DNA of 16,313 bases. It comes from AC-37 sp036389105 (lineage in GTDB: Bacteria; Actinomycetota; Thermoleophilia; Solirubrobacterales; Thermoleophilaceae). The stretch is from positions 1 to 16,313 of the forward strand of contig DASVQK010000148.1 of assembly GCA_036389105.1 (NCBI GenBank), given 5' to 3'. A model generated the notes under the pieces. That model worked only from the letters and a program-made list of their open reading frames with translations, had not been told where the DNA came from and searched no databases. The position numbers and the translations under genes are program-made. Shown here in pieces: positions 7,016-14,957 of the stretch (the first letter of the stretch is position 1; the number at the start of each line of letters is the position of its first letter).

Positions 7016-8137
7016 ATGGAGGGGACGACAGCCGCCGCAGGGCGCAAGCCTCCAGTCTCCCTGATCATGGCCAACCGCAACAACGCGCGGTCGCTCGATC
7101 TCTTCTTCGAGCGGCTGGAGCGCAACACCGGCGGCTATCCGAGCTTCGAGATCGTGATCGTGGACGACGAGTCCACCGATGCGAGCCTGAAGATCCTGCG
7201 TCGCTGGCGGGACTCCGGGCGGTTCCGCGACTTCGTCCTGATCGAGCGCCGGCACTCGGGCGTGATGCGCTCGCTGAACGCCGCGCTCGACGCAGCGGGC
7301 GGGGAGCTGATCGCGGCCGTGGACGGCGACGCGACGATGGAGACGCCCGGCTGGTTGGACCGGATGGTGGCGTTCCACCAGTCCGACCCGCGCATCGGCA
7401 CCGTGACCGGCGCGGTCGAGCTCGACAGCGGCGAGCTCCAGGGCTACGGGATGATGCTGGTCTGCCCGGAGGGGCCGCACGGGCGTGGCGGACGTCCAAC
7501 GGAGCCGACCGGGCGGCGCACCGCTCACGAGCTCGTGGCGAACCCGCGCGCCGACCAGGCGCGCCACCTGCTCGTGCCCGCGGAGGTGGATTCCGCCCTG
7601 GGCCCGTGCATGCTGTACTCGCGACGGCTGGCGATGGAGATCGGCGGCTACGACCCCGGCTTCTCGCCCGTGTGGTTCGACGATCTGGACTTCAGCATCG
7701 CGGCCCGCAGATTGGGCCTGAAGAACTTCTTCGTGCCCGTCCGGGTGATCCACTGGATCGGCCTGCGCCACTCGCGCGACGGCGCGGGGCGACTGGAGCC
7801 CGTGCGCGCCAGCGTCAGGGCGGCCGGGGCGAAGGCGCTGCCGGCCGGCGCCAAGCGCTGGATCTGGCGCGCCATGAGGAAGGACCGCATCCCTCCGGAG
7901 CGATGGGCCCGCTACCGCCACCATTACGCCTACTGGCGCGAGAAGTGGGGCTGGGACTTCGTGAACCCGGACATGGACGAGGTGCTGCGGCGCTGGGGCG
8001 ACACCGAGATCTGCTGGGCCTACGACGCCGGCATGACCGCGGCGGGCCAGGACATCCTGCGACGCTGGAACGCGGCGCCGGAGGGCCGGTCCGGCTCAGC
8101 GCGCGGCCGCCCCGAGACGCGCGAAGCGACGTCCTAG
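7016..8137 (+). CDS. GT2 glycosyltransferase, paralog C of a three-member family
   Basis: A 373-residue GT-A family 2 enzyme. The N-terminal strand VSLIMANRNN (14-23) is followed by IVDDEST (48-54), RRWRDSGRF (62-70), VDGDAT (102-107, DXD metal site), ETPGWLDRM and WFDDLDFS, a typical second acidic motif. The C-terminal block WREKWGWDFVNPD (307-319), then TEICWAYD 10-17 residues later, is shared with the two minus-strand paralogs A and B. This copy is the most diverged: it lacks their HDRGTR stretch and has WGWDFVNP in place of WGFDPINP. It is also alone on the plus strand. Its last 42 bp overlap the 3' end of the flippase gene. The donor and acceptor are unknown; a role in building the same glycan is inferred from context. 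Confidence 0.87.
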   Translation: MEGTTAAAGRKPPVSLIMANRNNARSLDLFFERLERNTGGYPSFEIVIVDDESTDASLKILRRWRDSGRFRDFVLIERRHSGVMRSLNAALDAAGGELIAAVDGDATMETPGWLDRMVAFHQSDPRIGTVTGAVELDSGELQGYGMMLVCPEGPHGRGGRPTEPTGRRTAHELVANPRADQARHLLVPAEVDSALGPCMLYSRRLAMEIGGYDPGFSPVWFDDLDFSIAARRLGLKNFFVPVRVIHWIGLRHSRDGAGRLEPVRASVRAAGAKALPAGAKRWIWRAMRKDRIPPERWARYRHHYAYWREKWGWDFVNPDMDEVLRRWGDTEICWAYDAGMTAAGQDILRRWNAAPEGRSGSARGRPETREATS

Positions 8138-9619
8138 CGGAGCCAGCAGCCGCTCCGCCACGTGCCAGTGGCCGGGCAGCGACGCGCGCGCGAGTAGGCA
8201 GAAAACGCCCAGCGCAACAACGGCGGCCAGCAGCTCGGCGGGGGCGCCCCCCAGCGCGCCGACGAATCCGGCCGGCACGAACACGATCGCCGCCACCGCC
8301 GCGACCGGCGCCAGCTCCCTGACGAGCAACCAGGCGGCGGCGGGCCAGCGGCGTCCGAACACGAGCGCGAAGAGCGCCCACGCGGTGATGCTCCCGGTGA
8401 CGGTGGCGGCCACGCCGAGCGCGGGAAGCCAGTCGAACGTGACCGCGACCGCGCAGAACCCGAACTGGAGCGCCACGCCCAGGACCGCGAGCACCGCGAC
8501 GGCGCCGTAGCGGCCTCGCGTGTACATCGCAAGCTGCGGCACCGGAACCGCCGTGGTCAGGAGCAGGCCACCTGAGAGAGCGAGGAACACCGCCACCACC
8601 TCACGCGCGTCGTGCGGCGCGAACACGATTCCCGCCAGCGGCTCTCCGGCGATGGCCATCACCCCCACCACCGGCAGCACCACGAGCGAGCCCGCCCGGA
8701 AGACGTCCACCATCGGGCCGTGCAGCGATTCCGGCCGCAGGTCCCACGTCTCGGCCAGCCGCGGGGCGAGCGCGATCGTCATCGCGCCCCCCAGGATCCC
8801 GACGAACAGGACCATCAGGAAGTACCCGTACGTGTAGAGCGACGCCTCGCCCTCGCCCAGCCGGGCCGCGAACCCGATCGTCGCAACGTAGGTGATCTGG
8901 CCGGCGACGGCCCCGACCGCGGCCCACAGCAGCAGGCCGGCGCGGGCCAGGGCGCCCCGGTCGGGCACGAGCCGCGCGAGCCGCGGGCGATAGCCGAGGC
9001 GCACCAGGCGCATCAGCATCATCGCGGCGGTGACCACGCCCCCGATCGCGATCGCCAGCGGCACGGCCTGGATCCCCAGCGCGGGGGCCAGGGCGAGCAG
9101 CCCCACCACCGCCAGTACCCCGCCGGTCACGTAGGCGGCCCCGGGAAGGAGGAACTGGTCGCGCACGCCGAGTGCGGCCGCGAACAGCGCGTTGGCAAGC
9201 TGTGTGCCCGCCGCGAGCCAGAACACGAGCAGCGCGGTGCGTGCGGTGTCGGTCGCGGTCTGGCCCACGTCACCGATCAGCGCACTGGCGATCGGGGCGC
9301 CGAGCGCGACCAGCGGGATCGCCGCGCCGAGGAAGATCGCGGTGGCGGCGCCGAGGTAGCGGTCGAGCGCCTCGAACAGCGACGGTCCCTCGACCAGCCG
9401 CGCGACGATCGTGGCGCGGAACGAGACGGCCACGACCACCAGAATCCCGTAGACGCCGTAGGCGGCGAAAAGGCCGTCGGTCTCGGCATCCTTGCCGAAC
9501 CTGAGCTGGATGATCAGGGCCACGACCCCGCCCAGCAGCATGCTGGCGCCCTGCGCCACGGCGGTCACGACGGCGTTCGACGCCAGCCGGCCGGGCGGCG
9601 GCACCGGTGTGGCGGTCAC
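8096..9619 (-). CDS. MurJ/Wzx-type lipid-linked oligosaccharide flippase
   Basis: A 507-residue, almost wholly hydrophobic protein with roughly 13-14 membrane segments, of the MOP exporter superfamily. The N-terminal region (ASNAVVTAVAQG, then FGKDAETDGLF at 41-51) matches the pattern at the start of MurJ/MviN proteins, where a Gly-x-x-x-x-x-Asp segment follows the first helix. Its place at the end of a glycosyltransferase operon suggests that it flips a polyprenyl-diphosphate oligosaccharide to the outer face, rather than serving as the housekeeping lipid II flippase; this is inference. The start is GTG 9619, whose GTGA overlaps the stop of GT2 paralog B by 4 nt, indicating translational coupling. 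The reading frame stays open upstream, but that part lies within the preceding gene and is not native-looking. Confidence 0.85.
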   Translation of the reverse strand: MTATPVPPPGRLASNAVVTAVAQGASMLLGGVVALIIQLRFGKDAETDGLFAAYGVYGILVVVAVSFRATIVARLVEGPSLFEALDRYLGAATAIFLGAAIPLVALGAPIASALIGDVGQTATDTARTALLVFWLAAGTQLANALFAAALGVRDQFLLPGAAYVTGGVLAVVGLLALAPALGIQAVPLAIAIGGVVTAAMMLMRLVRLGYRPRLARLVPDRGALARAGLLLWAAVGAVAGQITYVATIGFAARLGEGEASLYTYGYFLMVLFVGILGGAMTIALAPRLAETWDLRPESLHGPMVDVFRAGSLVVLPVVGVMAIAGEPLAGIVFAPHDAREVVAVFLALSGGLLLTTAVPVPQLAMYTRGRYGAVAVLAVLGVALQFGFCAVAVTFDWLPALGVAATVTGSITAWALFALVFGRRWPAAAWLLVRELAPVAAVAAIVFVPAGFVGALGGAPAELLAAVVALGVFCLLARASLPGHWHVAERLLAPLGRRFARLGAAAR

Positions 9620-10683
9620 GTCGAGGCCGCGGCGTAGCGCTCGACGATCTCCTCCCCGGCCGACCTCATCTCGGGGTCGAAGGCCCAGCACACCTCGGTG
9701 CCGCGGTAGCGCTCGAGGATCGCGTCCACGTCGGGATTGATCGGGTCGAAGCCCCACTTGGCCCGCCAGTGCGCATGGTGACTCTCGAGCAGGGCATGCT
9801 TCGCGGGGTCCCGGTCGCCCAGTCCGGCACGCTCCGCCACGGCGGCCCGCAGGCGCGCGGGGGCCAGCTGCCCGAAGCGCCGGTTGGCGCGGATCAGCGC
9901 GAGCTTGGCGCGCGACTGCCGGATGCGCGGGTCGCGCATGCCAATCCGGTGGATGACCCGCACGGACGGCAGGAAGAACACCTTCGCCCCGTGCACGCGG
10001 GCGGCGAAGCTGAAGTCGATGTCCTCGAACCAGACCGGCGCGTAGCCGGGGTCCCAGCCGCCCAGCTCGCGCGCCAGGTCGGTGGAGAACATCGTCCAGC
10101 AGCCCAGGGCGGCGTCCACCTCGGCCGCCCGGTCGCCGCCCTCGGACTCCTCCTCGGTGGGCCGCTCGAGCTCGGCGCCGACGGTGCGTCGCCCAGCGGG
10201 CTCGACGACGCGCGTGCCGCGGTCGTGGATCCCCTCCGGGCCCACCACGTTGATGCCGTAGGTGTGCACCCGACCGGAGTCGAAGATCACCTTGGCCACG
10301 CTCACGCCGATCCGGTCGCTCAACCGGTGGAAGGAGAGCATTCGCTCGAGCCAACCCGGCGTCTCCACCGTGGCGTCCCCGTCGACGCGCACGATCACGT
10401 CACCGCTCACAGCCTCGAGCCCAAGGTTCAGCGTCTCGACGATGCCGGCGTTCTCGCGCTCGATCAGGGTGAAGTCGCGGAACCGGCCGGAGTCGCGCCA
10501 GCGGCGCATGATCGCAACGCTGTCGTCCGTCGAGCCGTCGTCGATCGCCACGACCTCCACGTTCGGGTAGGTGGTGTTCTCGGCCAGGCGCTGAAAGAAG
10601 AGGTCCAGCACCGGCCCGTTGTCCTTGTTCGGCAGAAGGAGCGAGACCCGCGGGCCTTCGCCGTCGCCGAATCGTGCGCTCAC
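9616..10683 (-). CDS. GT2 glycosyltransferase, paralog B
   Basis: A 355-residue GT-A family 2 enzyme: VSLLLPNKDN (13-22), DDGST (48-52), RRWRDSGRF (60-68), DGDAT (101-105, DXD), ETPGWLERM (107-115), HDRGTR (153-158) and WFEDIDFS (218-225). It ends with WRAKWGFDPINPD (306-318) and GTEVCWAFD (328-336). It is closest to paralog A (11877-12932), with long matching segments also at DNA level. GTG 10683 is chosen because its GTGA overlaps the glf stop codon by 4 nt. The frame stays open for 2.4 kb further upstream, but that is antisense-like noise across glf and paralog A. Position directly after glf makes UDP-galactofuranose a possible donor, though the motif set differs from the GlfT-like pair, so the donor is unassigned. 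Confidence 0.9.
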   Translation of the reverse strand: MSARFGDGEGPRVSLLLPNKDNGPVLDLFFQRLAENTTYPNVEVVAIDDGSTDDSVAIMRRWRDSGRFRDFTLIERENAGIVETLNLGLEAVSGDVIVRVDGDATVETPGWLERMLSFHRLSDRIGVSVAKVIFDSGRVHTYGINVVGPEGIHDRGTRVVEPAGRRTVGAELERPTEEESEGGDRAAEVDAALGCWTMFSTDLARELGGWDPGYAPVWFEDIDFSFAARVHGAKVFFLPSVRVIHRIGMRDPRIRQSRAKLALIRANRRFGQLAPARLRAAVAERAGLGDRDPAKHALLESHHAHWRAKWGFDPINPDVDAILERYRGTEVCWAFDPEMRSAGEEIVERYAAAST

Positions 10684-11843
10684 TGGTCCGTGGACACCGC
10701 CGCCACGCGGCCCACCCCGCGCTCCAGCATCCGCTCGAACGTGGACAGCGCCTGGCCCACCACCTGGTCCATGTTCAGGTACTGGTAGCGGGCCAGCCGG
10801 CCCACGAAGGTCACGCCTGGGAGCTGGTCGGCCAGGGTCTCGTACCTCTTGTAGAGCTCGCGCGTGTCGTCGCGGGGTATCGGGTAGTACGGATCGCCCT
10901 CGGTGCGCGGGTACTCGTAGGCGATGGTCGACGAGCCGTGAGGCGACTGCCCGGTCATGTGGCGGAACTCGGTGGTGCGAGTGTGCGGCACCTCCTCGGT
11001 GGGGAAGTTGATCGAGGCGACCGGTTGCACGAGGCCACCGTGCGGGGTCGGCTCGTTGCGGAGGTCGAACTCGAGGCTCCGGTACGGCAGCGCCCCGAAG
11101 CGGAAGTCGAAGAACCTGTCGATCGGGCCCGTGTAGACCAGGTGGTCGTGCTCGATCTCGTCGCGCACGTCCCAGTAGTCCGTCTCCAGCCGGACGTCGA
11201 TCAGCGGGTGGTCGAGGATCCGCTGGAACATGGCGGTGTAGCCCTCGGTGGGCATCGCCTGATGCCAGTCGGTGAAGTAGCGGTCGTCGGTGTTGGTGCG
11301 GATCGGTATGCGCGCGCAGACGGACGCGTGCAGCTCCGAGGGATCGCGCTCCCACTGCTTGCGCGTGTAGCCGCGGAAGAACTTCTCGTACAGGTCGCGG
11401 CCGACTTTGGCCACCACGGCGTCCTCGCTCGTGCGCACGTACTCGATCGGCTCGCGTCGCTCCGCGTAGAAGGCCTCGACGTCCTCGTCCGTGCGCAGGT
11501 CCAGCCCGTACAGGCGGTTGACGGTGTCGCGGTTGATGGGCATCGGCAGGAGCTGCTCGTCGACCTCGGCCACGACCCGGTGCTCGTAGGGGCGCCACTC
11601 GGTGAAGGCCGACAGGTAGTCGACGATGTGGCGCGCGTTGGTGTGGAAGATGTGCGGCCCGTAGCGGTGGACCAGCACGCCGTGGTCGTCCACGAAGTCG
11701 TAGGCGTTGCCCGCGATGTGGTCGCGCCTGTCGATCACCAGGATGCGCGCGTCGCACTGGCTGGCGTACCGCTCGGCGATGACCGAGCCCGCATAGCCGG
11801 CGCCGACGACCAGGAGGTCGTAGCTGTCGCCCTTCGAGCCCAT
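10680..11843 (-). CDS. glf: UDP-galactopyranose mutase
   Basis: A 387-residue flavoenzyme that interconverts UDP-galactopyranose and UDP-galactofuranose in the cytosol, supplying the galactofuranose donor for surface glycans. Evidence: the FAD-binding Rossmann motif VVGAGYAGS (12-20), DRRDHIAGNAYD (38-49), the diagnostic YGPHIFHTN (61-69), later FPTEEVPHTRTTEF and YPIPRDDTRELYKRYE, and a C-terminal GRLARYQYLNMDQVVGQAL (348-366) that closes the FAD site. Length and order match bacterial Glf closely. The start is ATG after a 33-bp gap, the only real gap within the seven-gene minus-strand run; a TACCCT box 10 nt upstream suggests an internal promoter. Its stop overlaps the GTG of paralog B. This is the most secure functional assignment in the window. 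Confidence 0.97.
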   Translation of the reverse strand: MGSKGDSYDLLVVGAGYAGSVIAERYASQCDARILVIDRRDHIAGNAYDFVDDHGVLVHRYGPHIFHTNARHIVDYLSAFTEWRPYEHRVVAEVDEQLLPMPINRDTVNRLYGLDLRTDEDVEAFYAERREPIEYVRTSEDAVVAKVGRDLYEKFFRGYTRKQWERDPSELHASVCARIPIRTNTDDRYFTDWHQAMPTEGYTAMFQRILDHPLIDVRLETDYWDVRDEIEHDHLVYTGPIDRFFDFRFGALPYRSLEFDLRNEPTPHGGLVQPVASINFPTEEVPHTRTTEFRHMTGQSPHGSSTIAYEYPRTEGDPYYPIPRDDTRELYKRYETLADQLPGVTFVGRLARYQYLNMDQVVGQALSTFERMLERGVGRVAAVSTDQ

Positions 11844-11853
11844 TGCGATCCCG

Positions 11854-11859
11854 AGGGTA
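11854..11859 (-). promoter_or_regulatory. Putative internal -10 box (TACCCT) before glf
   Basis: On the minus strand TACCCT lies 10 nt before the glf ATG, inside the only gap (33 bp) of the minus-strand gene run. Transcription would start about 3 nt before the ATG. A GGGATCG stretch nearby is too weak to count as a Shine-Dalgarno. This could give glf-paralog B-flippase a second promoter. Confidence 0.35.
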
Positions 11860-11876
11860 GCCGTCCCCGCGCCCGC

Positions 11877-12932
11877 TCAGGAGGCGGGAGCGCGCCCGCG
11901 GGCGAGATAGCCGGCCACGATCCGGCGCCCCGTCTCGCGGCGCTCGTCGTCGTAGGCCCAGCAGACCTCGGTCCCGCCGTAGCGGGCCAGCACGGAGTCC
12001 ATGTCGGGGTTGATCGGGTCGAATCCCCACTTGCGCCGCCAGCTCTCGTAGTGGCGCTCCAGCAGCGCGATGCGCGCCGGATCGTGGTCGCCCAGCTTCG
12101 CCGCCGCGGCGATTCGCTTGCGCAGCCACAGCGGGAACGCGTCGCCGAAGCGGCGCCGAGCCCGCCACAGCCACAGTTCGCGGCGCGAGTTGTCCGTGCG
12201 CGGATTCCGCATCGACACCCGGTGGATGACCCGCACCTCGGGGAAGAAGAAGACCTTGCGCCCGAGCCGGCGTGCGCCCAGCGCGAAGTCGAAGTCCTCG
12301 AAGCCGACCGGGTCGTAGATCGTGTCGAAGCCGCCGATCTCCTCGGCCAGGGAGCGCCTGAACATCGTGCAGCAGCCGATGGCGCCGTCGACCTCGGCGA
12401 TCTCGTCGCCGCCCTCCGCCTCCCACTCGTTCGGGCGCTCGACGTTGATGTCGAGGGTTCGCCGGCCCACGGGCTCCGTGATCCGTGTGCCGCGGTCGTG
12501 CACTCCCTGCGGCCCGACGATGTTCATCCCGAACGAGTGGATCTGCCCCGAGTCGAACACGATCTTCGCCACGACCACCCCCACCCGCTCGTCGCAGCCG
12601 AGGAACTCGACCATGCGTCCGAGCCAGCCCGGCGTCTCGATCGTCGCGTCGCCGTCGAGCCGCGCGACGATCTCGCCCTCCGCCTCCGCCAGGCCCGCGT
12701 TCAGCGTGCGGATGATCCCGCTGGCCTCGCGCTCGATCAGCTTGAAGCGCGGGAAGCGCCCGGAGTCGCGCCAGCGGCGGAGGATCGCGCGGCTGCGGTC
12801 GGTGGATCCGTCGTCCACCGCGATCACCTCGAAGTTGGGGTGGTCCGTGTGGGCCTCGAGCTTCTCGAAGAACAGGTCCAGCACCGGATCGTTGTTCTTG
12901 TTCGGCAGGACCAGCGAGACCAGCGGCTCCAT
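11877..12932 (-). CDS. GT2 glycosyltransferase, paralog A
   Basis: A 351-residue GT-A family 2 enzyme with VSLVLPNKNN (5-14), VDDGST (39-44), RRWRDSGRF (52-60), LDGDAT (92-97, DXD), ETPGWLGRM, HDRGTR and GFEDFDFALGAR. It closes with WRRKWGFDPINPD (298-310) and GTEVCWAYD (320-328). It is the closest relative of paralog B, two genes downstream. I chose ATG 12932 because AGGAGG lies 6 nt upstream. A GTG one codon earlier is possible. The upstream gene's TGA shares one base with this ATG (TGATG), so the two are coupled. The donor sugar is unknown; given the flanking glf and GlfT-like genes it probably elongates or branches the same galactofuranose-containing glycan. Confidence 0.9.
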   Translation of the reverse strand: MEPLVSLVLPNKNNDPVLDLFFEKLEAHTDHPNFEVIAVDDGSTDRSRAILRRWRDSGRFPRFKLIEREASGIIRTLNAGLAEAEGEIVARLDGDATIETPGWLGRMVEFLGCDERVGVVVAKIVFDSGQIHSFGMNIVGPQGVHDRGTRITEPVGRRTLDINVERPNEWEAEGGDEIAEVDGAIGCCTMFRRSLAEEIGGFDTIYDPVGFEDFDFALGARRLGRKVFFFPEVRVIHRVSMRNPRTDNSRRELWLWRARRRFGDAFPLWLRKRIAAAAKLGDHDPARIALLERHYESWRRKWGFDPINPDMDSVLARYGGTEVCWAYDDERRETGRRIVAGYLARGRAPAS

Positions 12933-13993
12933 CACGCGCCTCCTGCCAGCGGCCTAACCGGCGTGTCCACGTCGGCGTCGTACGAGAGCGCGGCCTCGCG
13001 CAGGAAGACGAGCGGCCGCCGGACGTCGGCCAGCTCGGCCCAGCGATCGGGCGGGACGTTGAGGAAGCGCCCGCGCCAGCCATCCAGCGCGTAGGTGGCG
13101 GTCAGGCGCAGCGAGCGCATGCGGTGCGACTCGAACAGGAGCGTGCGCACGGCCGCCACGACCAGGTAGCTCAGCACGCGGCCGCGCGTCACGTAGCCGT
13201 CGCGCCTGCCGCACCACACGATGTTGCGCAGACCGTAGTTGCGCTTCCACGACTGCCCGAACTCGTGGCCGCGGCGGAAGTCGCGCCAGAGCGCCCGCAG
13301 CCCGAGGCTGGACATGGGGCGCGGATCCTTGTGCGAGATCCGGGCGCCGGGCACGAGCCACAGGCGGCCGTGCCGCCGGAGCCGGGACACCCACTCCAGG
13401 TCGTCGAACCAGATGAAGAAGTCGCGCCGCGGCGGCGCCTCGCGCGCCGCCAGCTCGGTCCGCACCAGGGGGCCCACCAGGGACACGTGGTCGACCTCCA
13501 CCTCGTCGCGAGCGTAGTGCTCCGGCGACAGCCCCACGAGAGGGGCTCGGAACCAGCGCGGCCGCAGCCAGCCTCGATTGAGCGGCAGGACGTCACCCTC
13601 GGGCGCCTGCACGAGCGGGGCGAGCAGGGCGGTGCCGGGGTCGCCCGCGCGCGGGCTCCCGAGGAGGTCGGCCAGGCATGTGGCCGTGGGCTCGCAGTCG
13701 TCGTCCATCAGCCAGACCCACGCCGCGCCCGAGCGCAGCGCCTCGCGCACGCCGTAGTGGAAGCCCTCGGCGCCGCCGCCGTTGCGCCGCAGGCGCAGGT
13801 AGTCCACCGGCAGGCGCGCGGCGATGCCGCTGGCCGCCAGCTCCTCGTGGGTGCCGTCGGTGGACGCGTTGTCCACCACCAGCACGCGCCGCACCGGATG
13901 GGTCTGGCGCGCGATGGCGTCGAGGCACTCGATGAGCAGCGCCTTGCGGTTGTAGGTGACCACGACCGCGTGCACCGAGTCAGATCTCGTCAC
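12932..13993 (-). CDS. GlfT1-like galactofuranosyltransferase (GT2)
   Basis: A 353-residue family 2 enzyme with the pattern of galactofuranosyltransferases: VVVTYNRKALL (10-20), ECLDAIARQTHP (22-33), VVDNASTDGT (39-48), the glycine run NGGGAEGFHYG (71-81), WLMDDD (94-99, metal site) and FIWFDDLEW (193-201, the second acidic motif including the likely catalytic base). The C-terminal GRFLNVPPDRWAEL is shared in form with the next gene upstream in the operon. The size matches GlfT1 rather than the much longer processive GlfT2. GTG 13993 overlaps the upstream gene by 14 nt; GTG 13975, just before VHAVVVTYN, is an alternative. Galactofuranose as substrate is inferred from motifs plus glf in the same operon. 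Confidence 0.85.
   Translation of the reverse strand: MTRSDSVHAVVVTYNRKALLIECLDAIARQTHPVRRVLVVDNASTDGTHEELAASGIAARLPVDYLRLRRNGGGAEGFHYGVREALRSGAAWVWLMDDDCEPTATCLADLLGSPRAGDPGTALLAPLVQAPEGDVLPLNRGWLRPRWFRAPLVGLSPEHYARDEVEVDHVSLVGPLVRTELAAREAPPRRDFFIWFDDLEWVSRLRRHGRLWLVPGARISHKDPRPMSSLGLRALWRDFRRGHEFGQSWKRNYGLRNIVWCGRRDGYVTRGRVLSYLVVAAVRTLLFESHRMRSLRLTATYALDGWRGRFLNVPPDRWAELADVRRPLVFLREAALSYDADVDTPVRPLAGGA
12939..12944 (-). promoter_or_regulatory. Shine-Dalgarno AGGAGG for GT2 paralog A
   Basis: A perfect AGGAGG lies 6 nt before ATG 12932, inside the last codons of the GlfT1-like gene. It decides the start of paralog A. It is also the one textbook Shine-Dalgarno I see in the window, contrasting with the apparently leaderless starts of unit-opening genes. 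Confidence 0.85.
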
Positions 13994-14957
13994 GCCTCAC
14001 CATCTCGGCCCAGCGCTCCGGGGGGATGTTCTCGAAGCGGCCGCGGCGGCCGTCGCGCGCGAAGCGGAGGATCCACTTGAGCCGGCGCAGCGGCTGCTCG
14101 TCGTACAGGAGGTGCTTGGCCATGAACTGCGCGGTCGTGCCCGCCGCCGAGAGCGCCGACTGCCCCTCGTACTCGCGCTTCATCCAGATGTAGTTGCGCA
14201 GGCCGCAGAGGTTCTGCCAGAAGCGCTCGAGCGGCGTGGGGAAGAGCGAGACGGGCAGCACCCGGTTCCAGAAGCGGGCCCGCCCGTTCATGTGGCTCTG
14301 CGACACGCGCTTGTGAACCATCACGGCGTCCGGCACCAGCAGGATCCGGCCCTGCCGGCGCAGGCGAAAGCTGTACTCCACGTCGTCGCCCCAGACGAAG
14401 AACTCGGCCTTGGGCGGGTCCTCGGCGCGAGCCGCGCGGGTGCGCACCAGGGCGCCGACGAACGACAGGAAGTCCAGCTCGGGTGTCGTGCCCGGCACGT
14501 ACGCGGCCTCGGGCAGGGGGATCAACCGGCGTCTGAAGCGCCCGCGCTGGTTGCGGTCGAGCTCGCCGTTCGCGTACACGACCTTGGGGCACAGCGCCAC
14601 GGTGTTCGCGTCGGCCGCGGGGGCGCTCCGGAGCAGAGTGGCCAGCGCCTCGGGGGTGGCCGAGGAGTCGTCGTCCATCAGCCACAGCCAGTCGCAGTCG
14701 GCGTCGCGCGCCACGCGTACTGCCTCGGCGAACCCGCCCGAGCTGCCGAGGTTCTCCGGCAGGCGAACGTAGTCGAGCTCCTCGCGGTCCATGAATCCGC
14801 GTTCGCGAAGCAGCTCGGGCGTGCCGTCGGAGGAGGCGTTGTCCACCAGCAGGACACGCTCCACGGCGTGCGTCTGGGCGAACACGCCGTCCAGGCACTC
14901 CATCAAGAGCTCCTTGCGGTTGAACGTGACCAGCACCGCGTGCACCACCGCGCTCAC
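13980..14957 (-). CDS. GlfT1-like galactofuranosyltransferase (GT2), second copy
   Basis: A 325-residue family 2 enzyme related to its downstream neighbour: VLVTFNRKELL (8-18), ECLDGVFAQTH (20-30), LVDNASSDGT (37-46), NLGSSGGFAEAV (69-80), WLMDDD (92-97) and FFVWGDDVEYS (186-196), with a C-terminal GRFENIPPERWAEM. These are the motif series and length of GlfT1-type galactofuranosyltransferases. Two such genes side by side could add successive galactofuranose residues in different linkages. The frame is open much further upstream, but GTG 14957 is chosen because its GTGA overlaps the stop of the WbbL-like gene by 4 nt, with GAGGG about 8 nt before it. The substrate is inferred from family and from glf in the operon. 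Confidence 0.87.
   Translation of the reverse strand: MSAVVHAVLVTFNRKELLMECLDGVFAQTHAVERVLLVDNASSDGTPELLRERGFMDREELDYVRLPENLGSSGGFAEAVRVARDADCDWLWLMDDDSSATPEALATLLRSAPAADANTVALCPKVVYANGELDRNQRGRFRRRLIPLPEAAYVPGTTPELDFLSFVGALVRTRAARAEDPPKAEFFVWGDDVEYSFRLRRQGRILLVPDAVMVHKRVSQSHMNGRARFWNRVLPVSLFPTPLERFWQNLCGLRNYIWMKREYEGQSALSAAGTTAQFMAKHLLYDEQPLRRLKWILRFARDGRRGRFENIPPERWAEMVRRDEI

Noticed and set aside
9620..10354. Upstream extension of the flippase frame to 752 residues
   Set aside because: It lies within GT2 paralog B in another frame and is not membrane-like. GTG 9619 overlaps the previous stop and begins a normal MurJ-like N-terminus.
9616..12932. Mobile element flanked by direct repeats
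   Set aside because: The repeats are the coding sequences of two diverged GT2 paralogs. There is no transposase, terminal inverted repeat or target duplication.
10684..13083. Minus-strand open frame that would extend GT2 paralog B to 1155 residues
   Set aside because: The upstream 800 residues are Arg/Gly/Ala-rich noise in another frame of glf and paralog A, both clearly real. GTG 10683 with its 4-nt overlap to the glf stop is the natural start.
10674..13094. 806-residue plus-strand open frame opposite glf and GT2 paralog A
   Set aside because: His/Arg/Val-rich mirror frame typical of high-GC DNA. No domain is recognisable, and both genes beneath it are strongly supported.
13961..13993. Possible frameshift or split gene between the two GlfT-like genes
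   Set aside because: Each has its own complete set of N-terminal and catalytic motifs and a similar C-terminal ending, so they are two genes with a 14-nt overlap, not halves of one.
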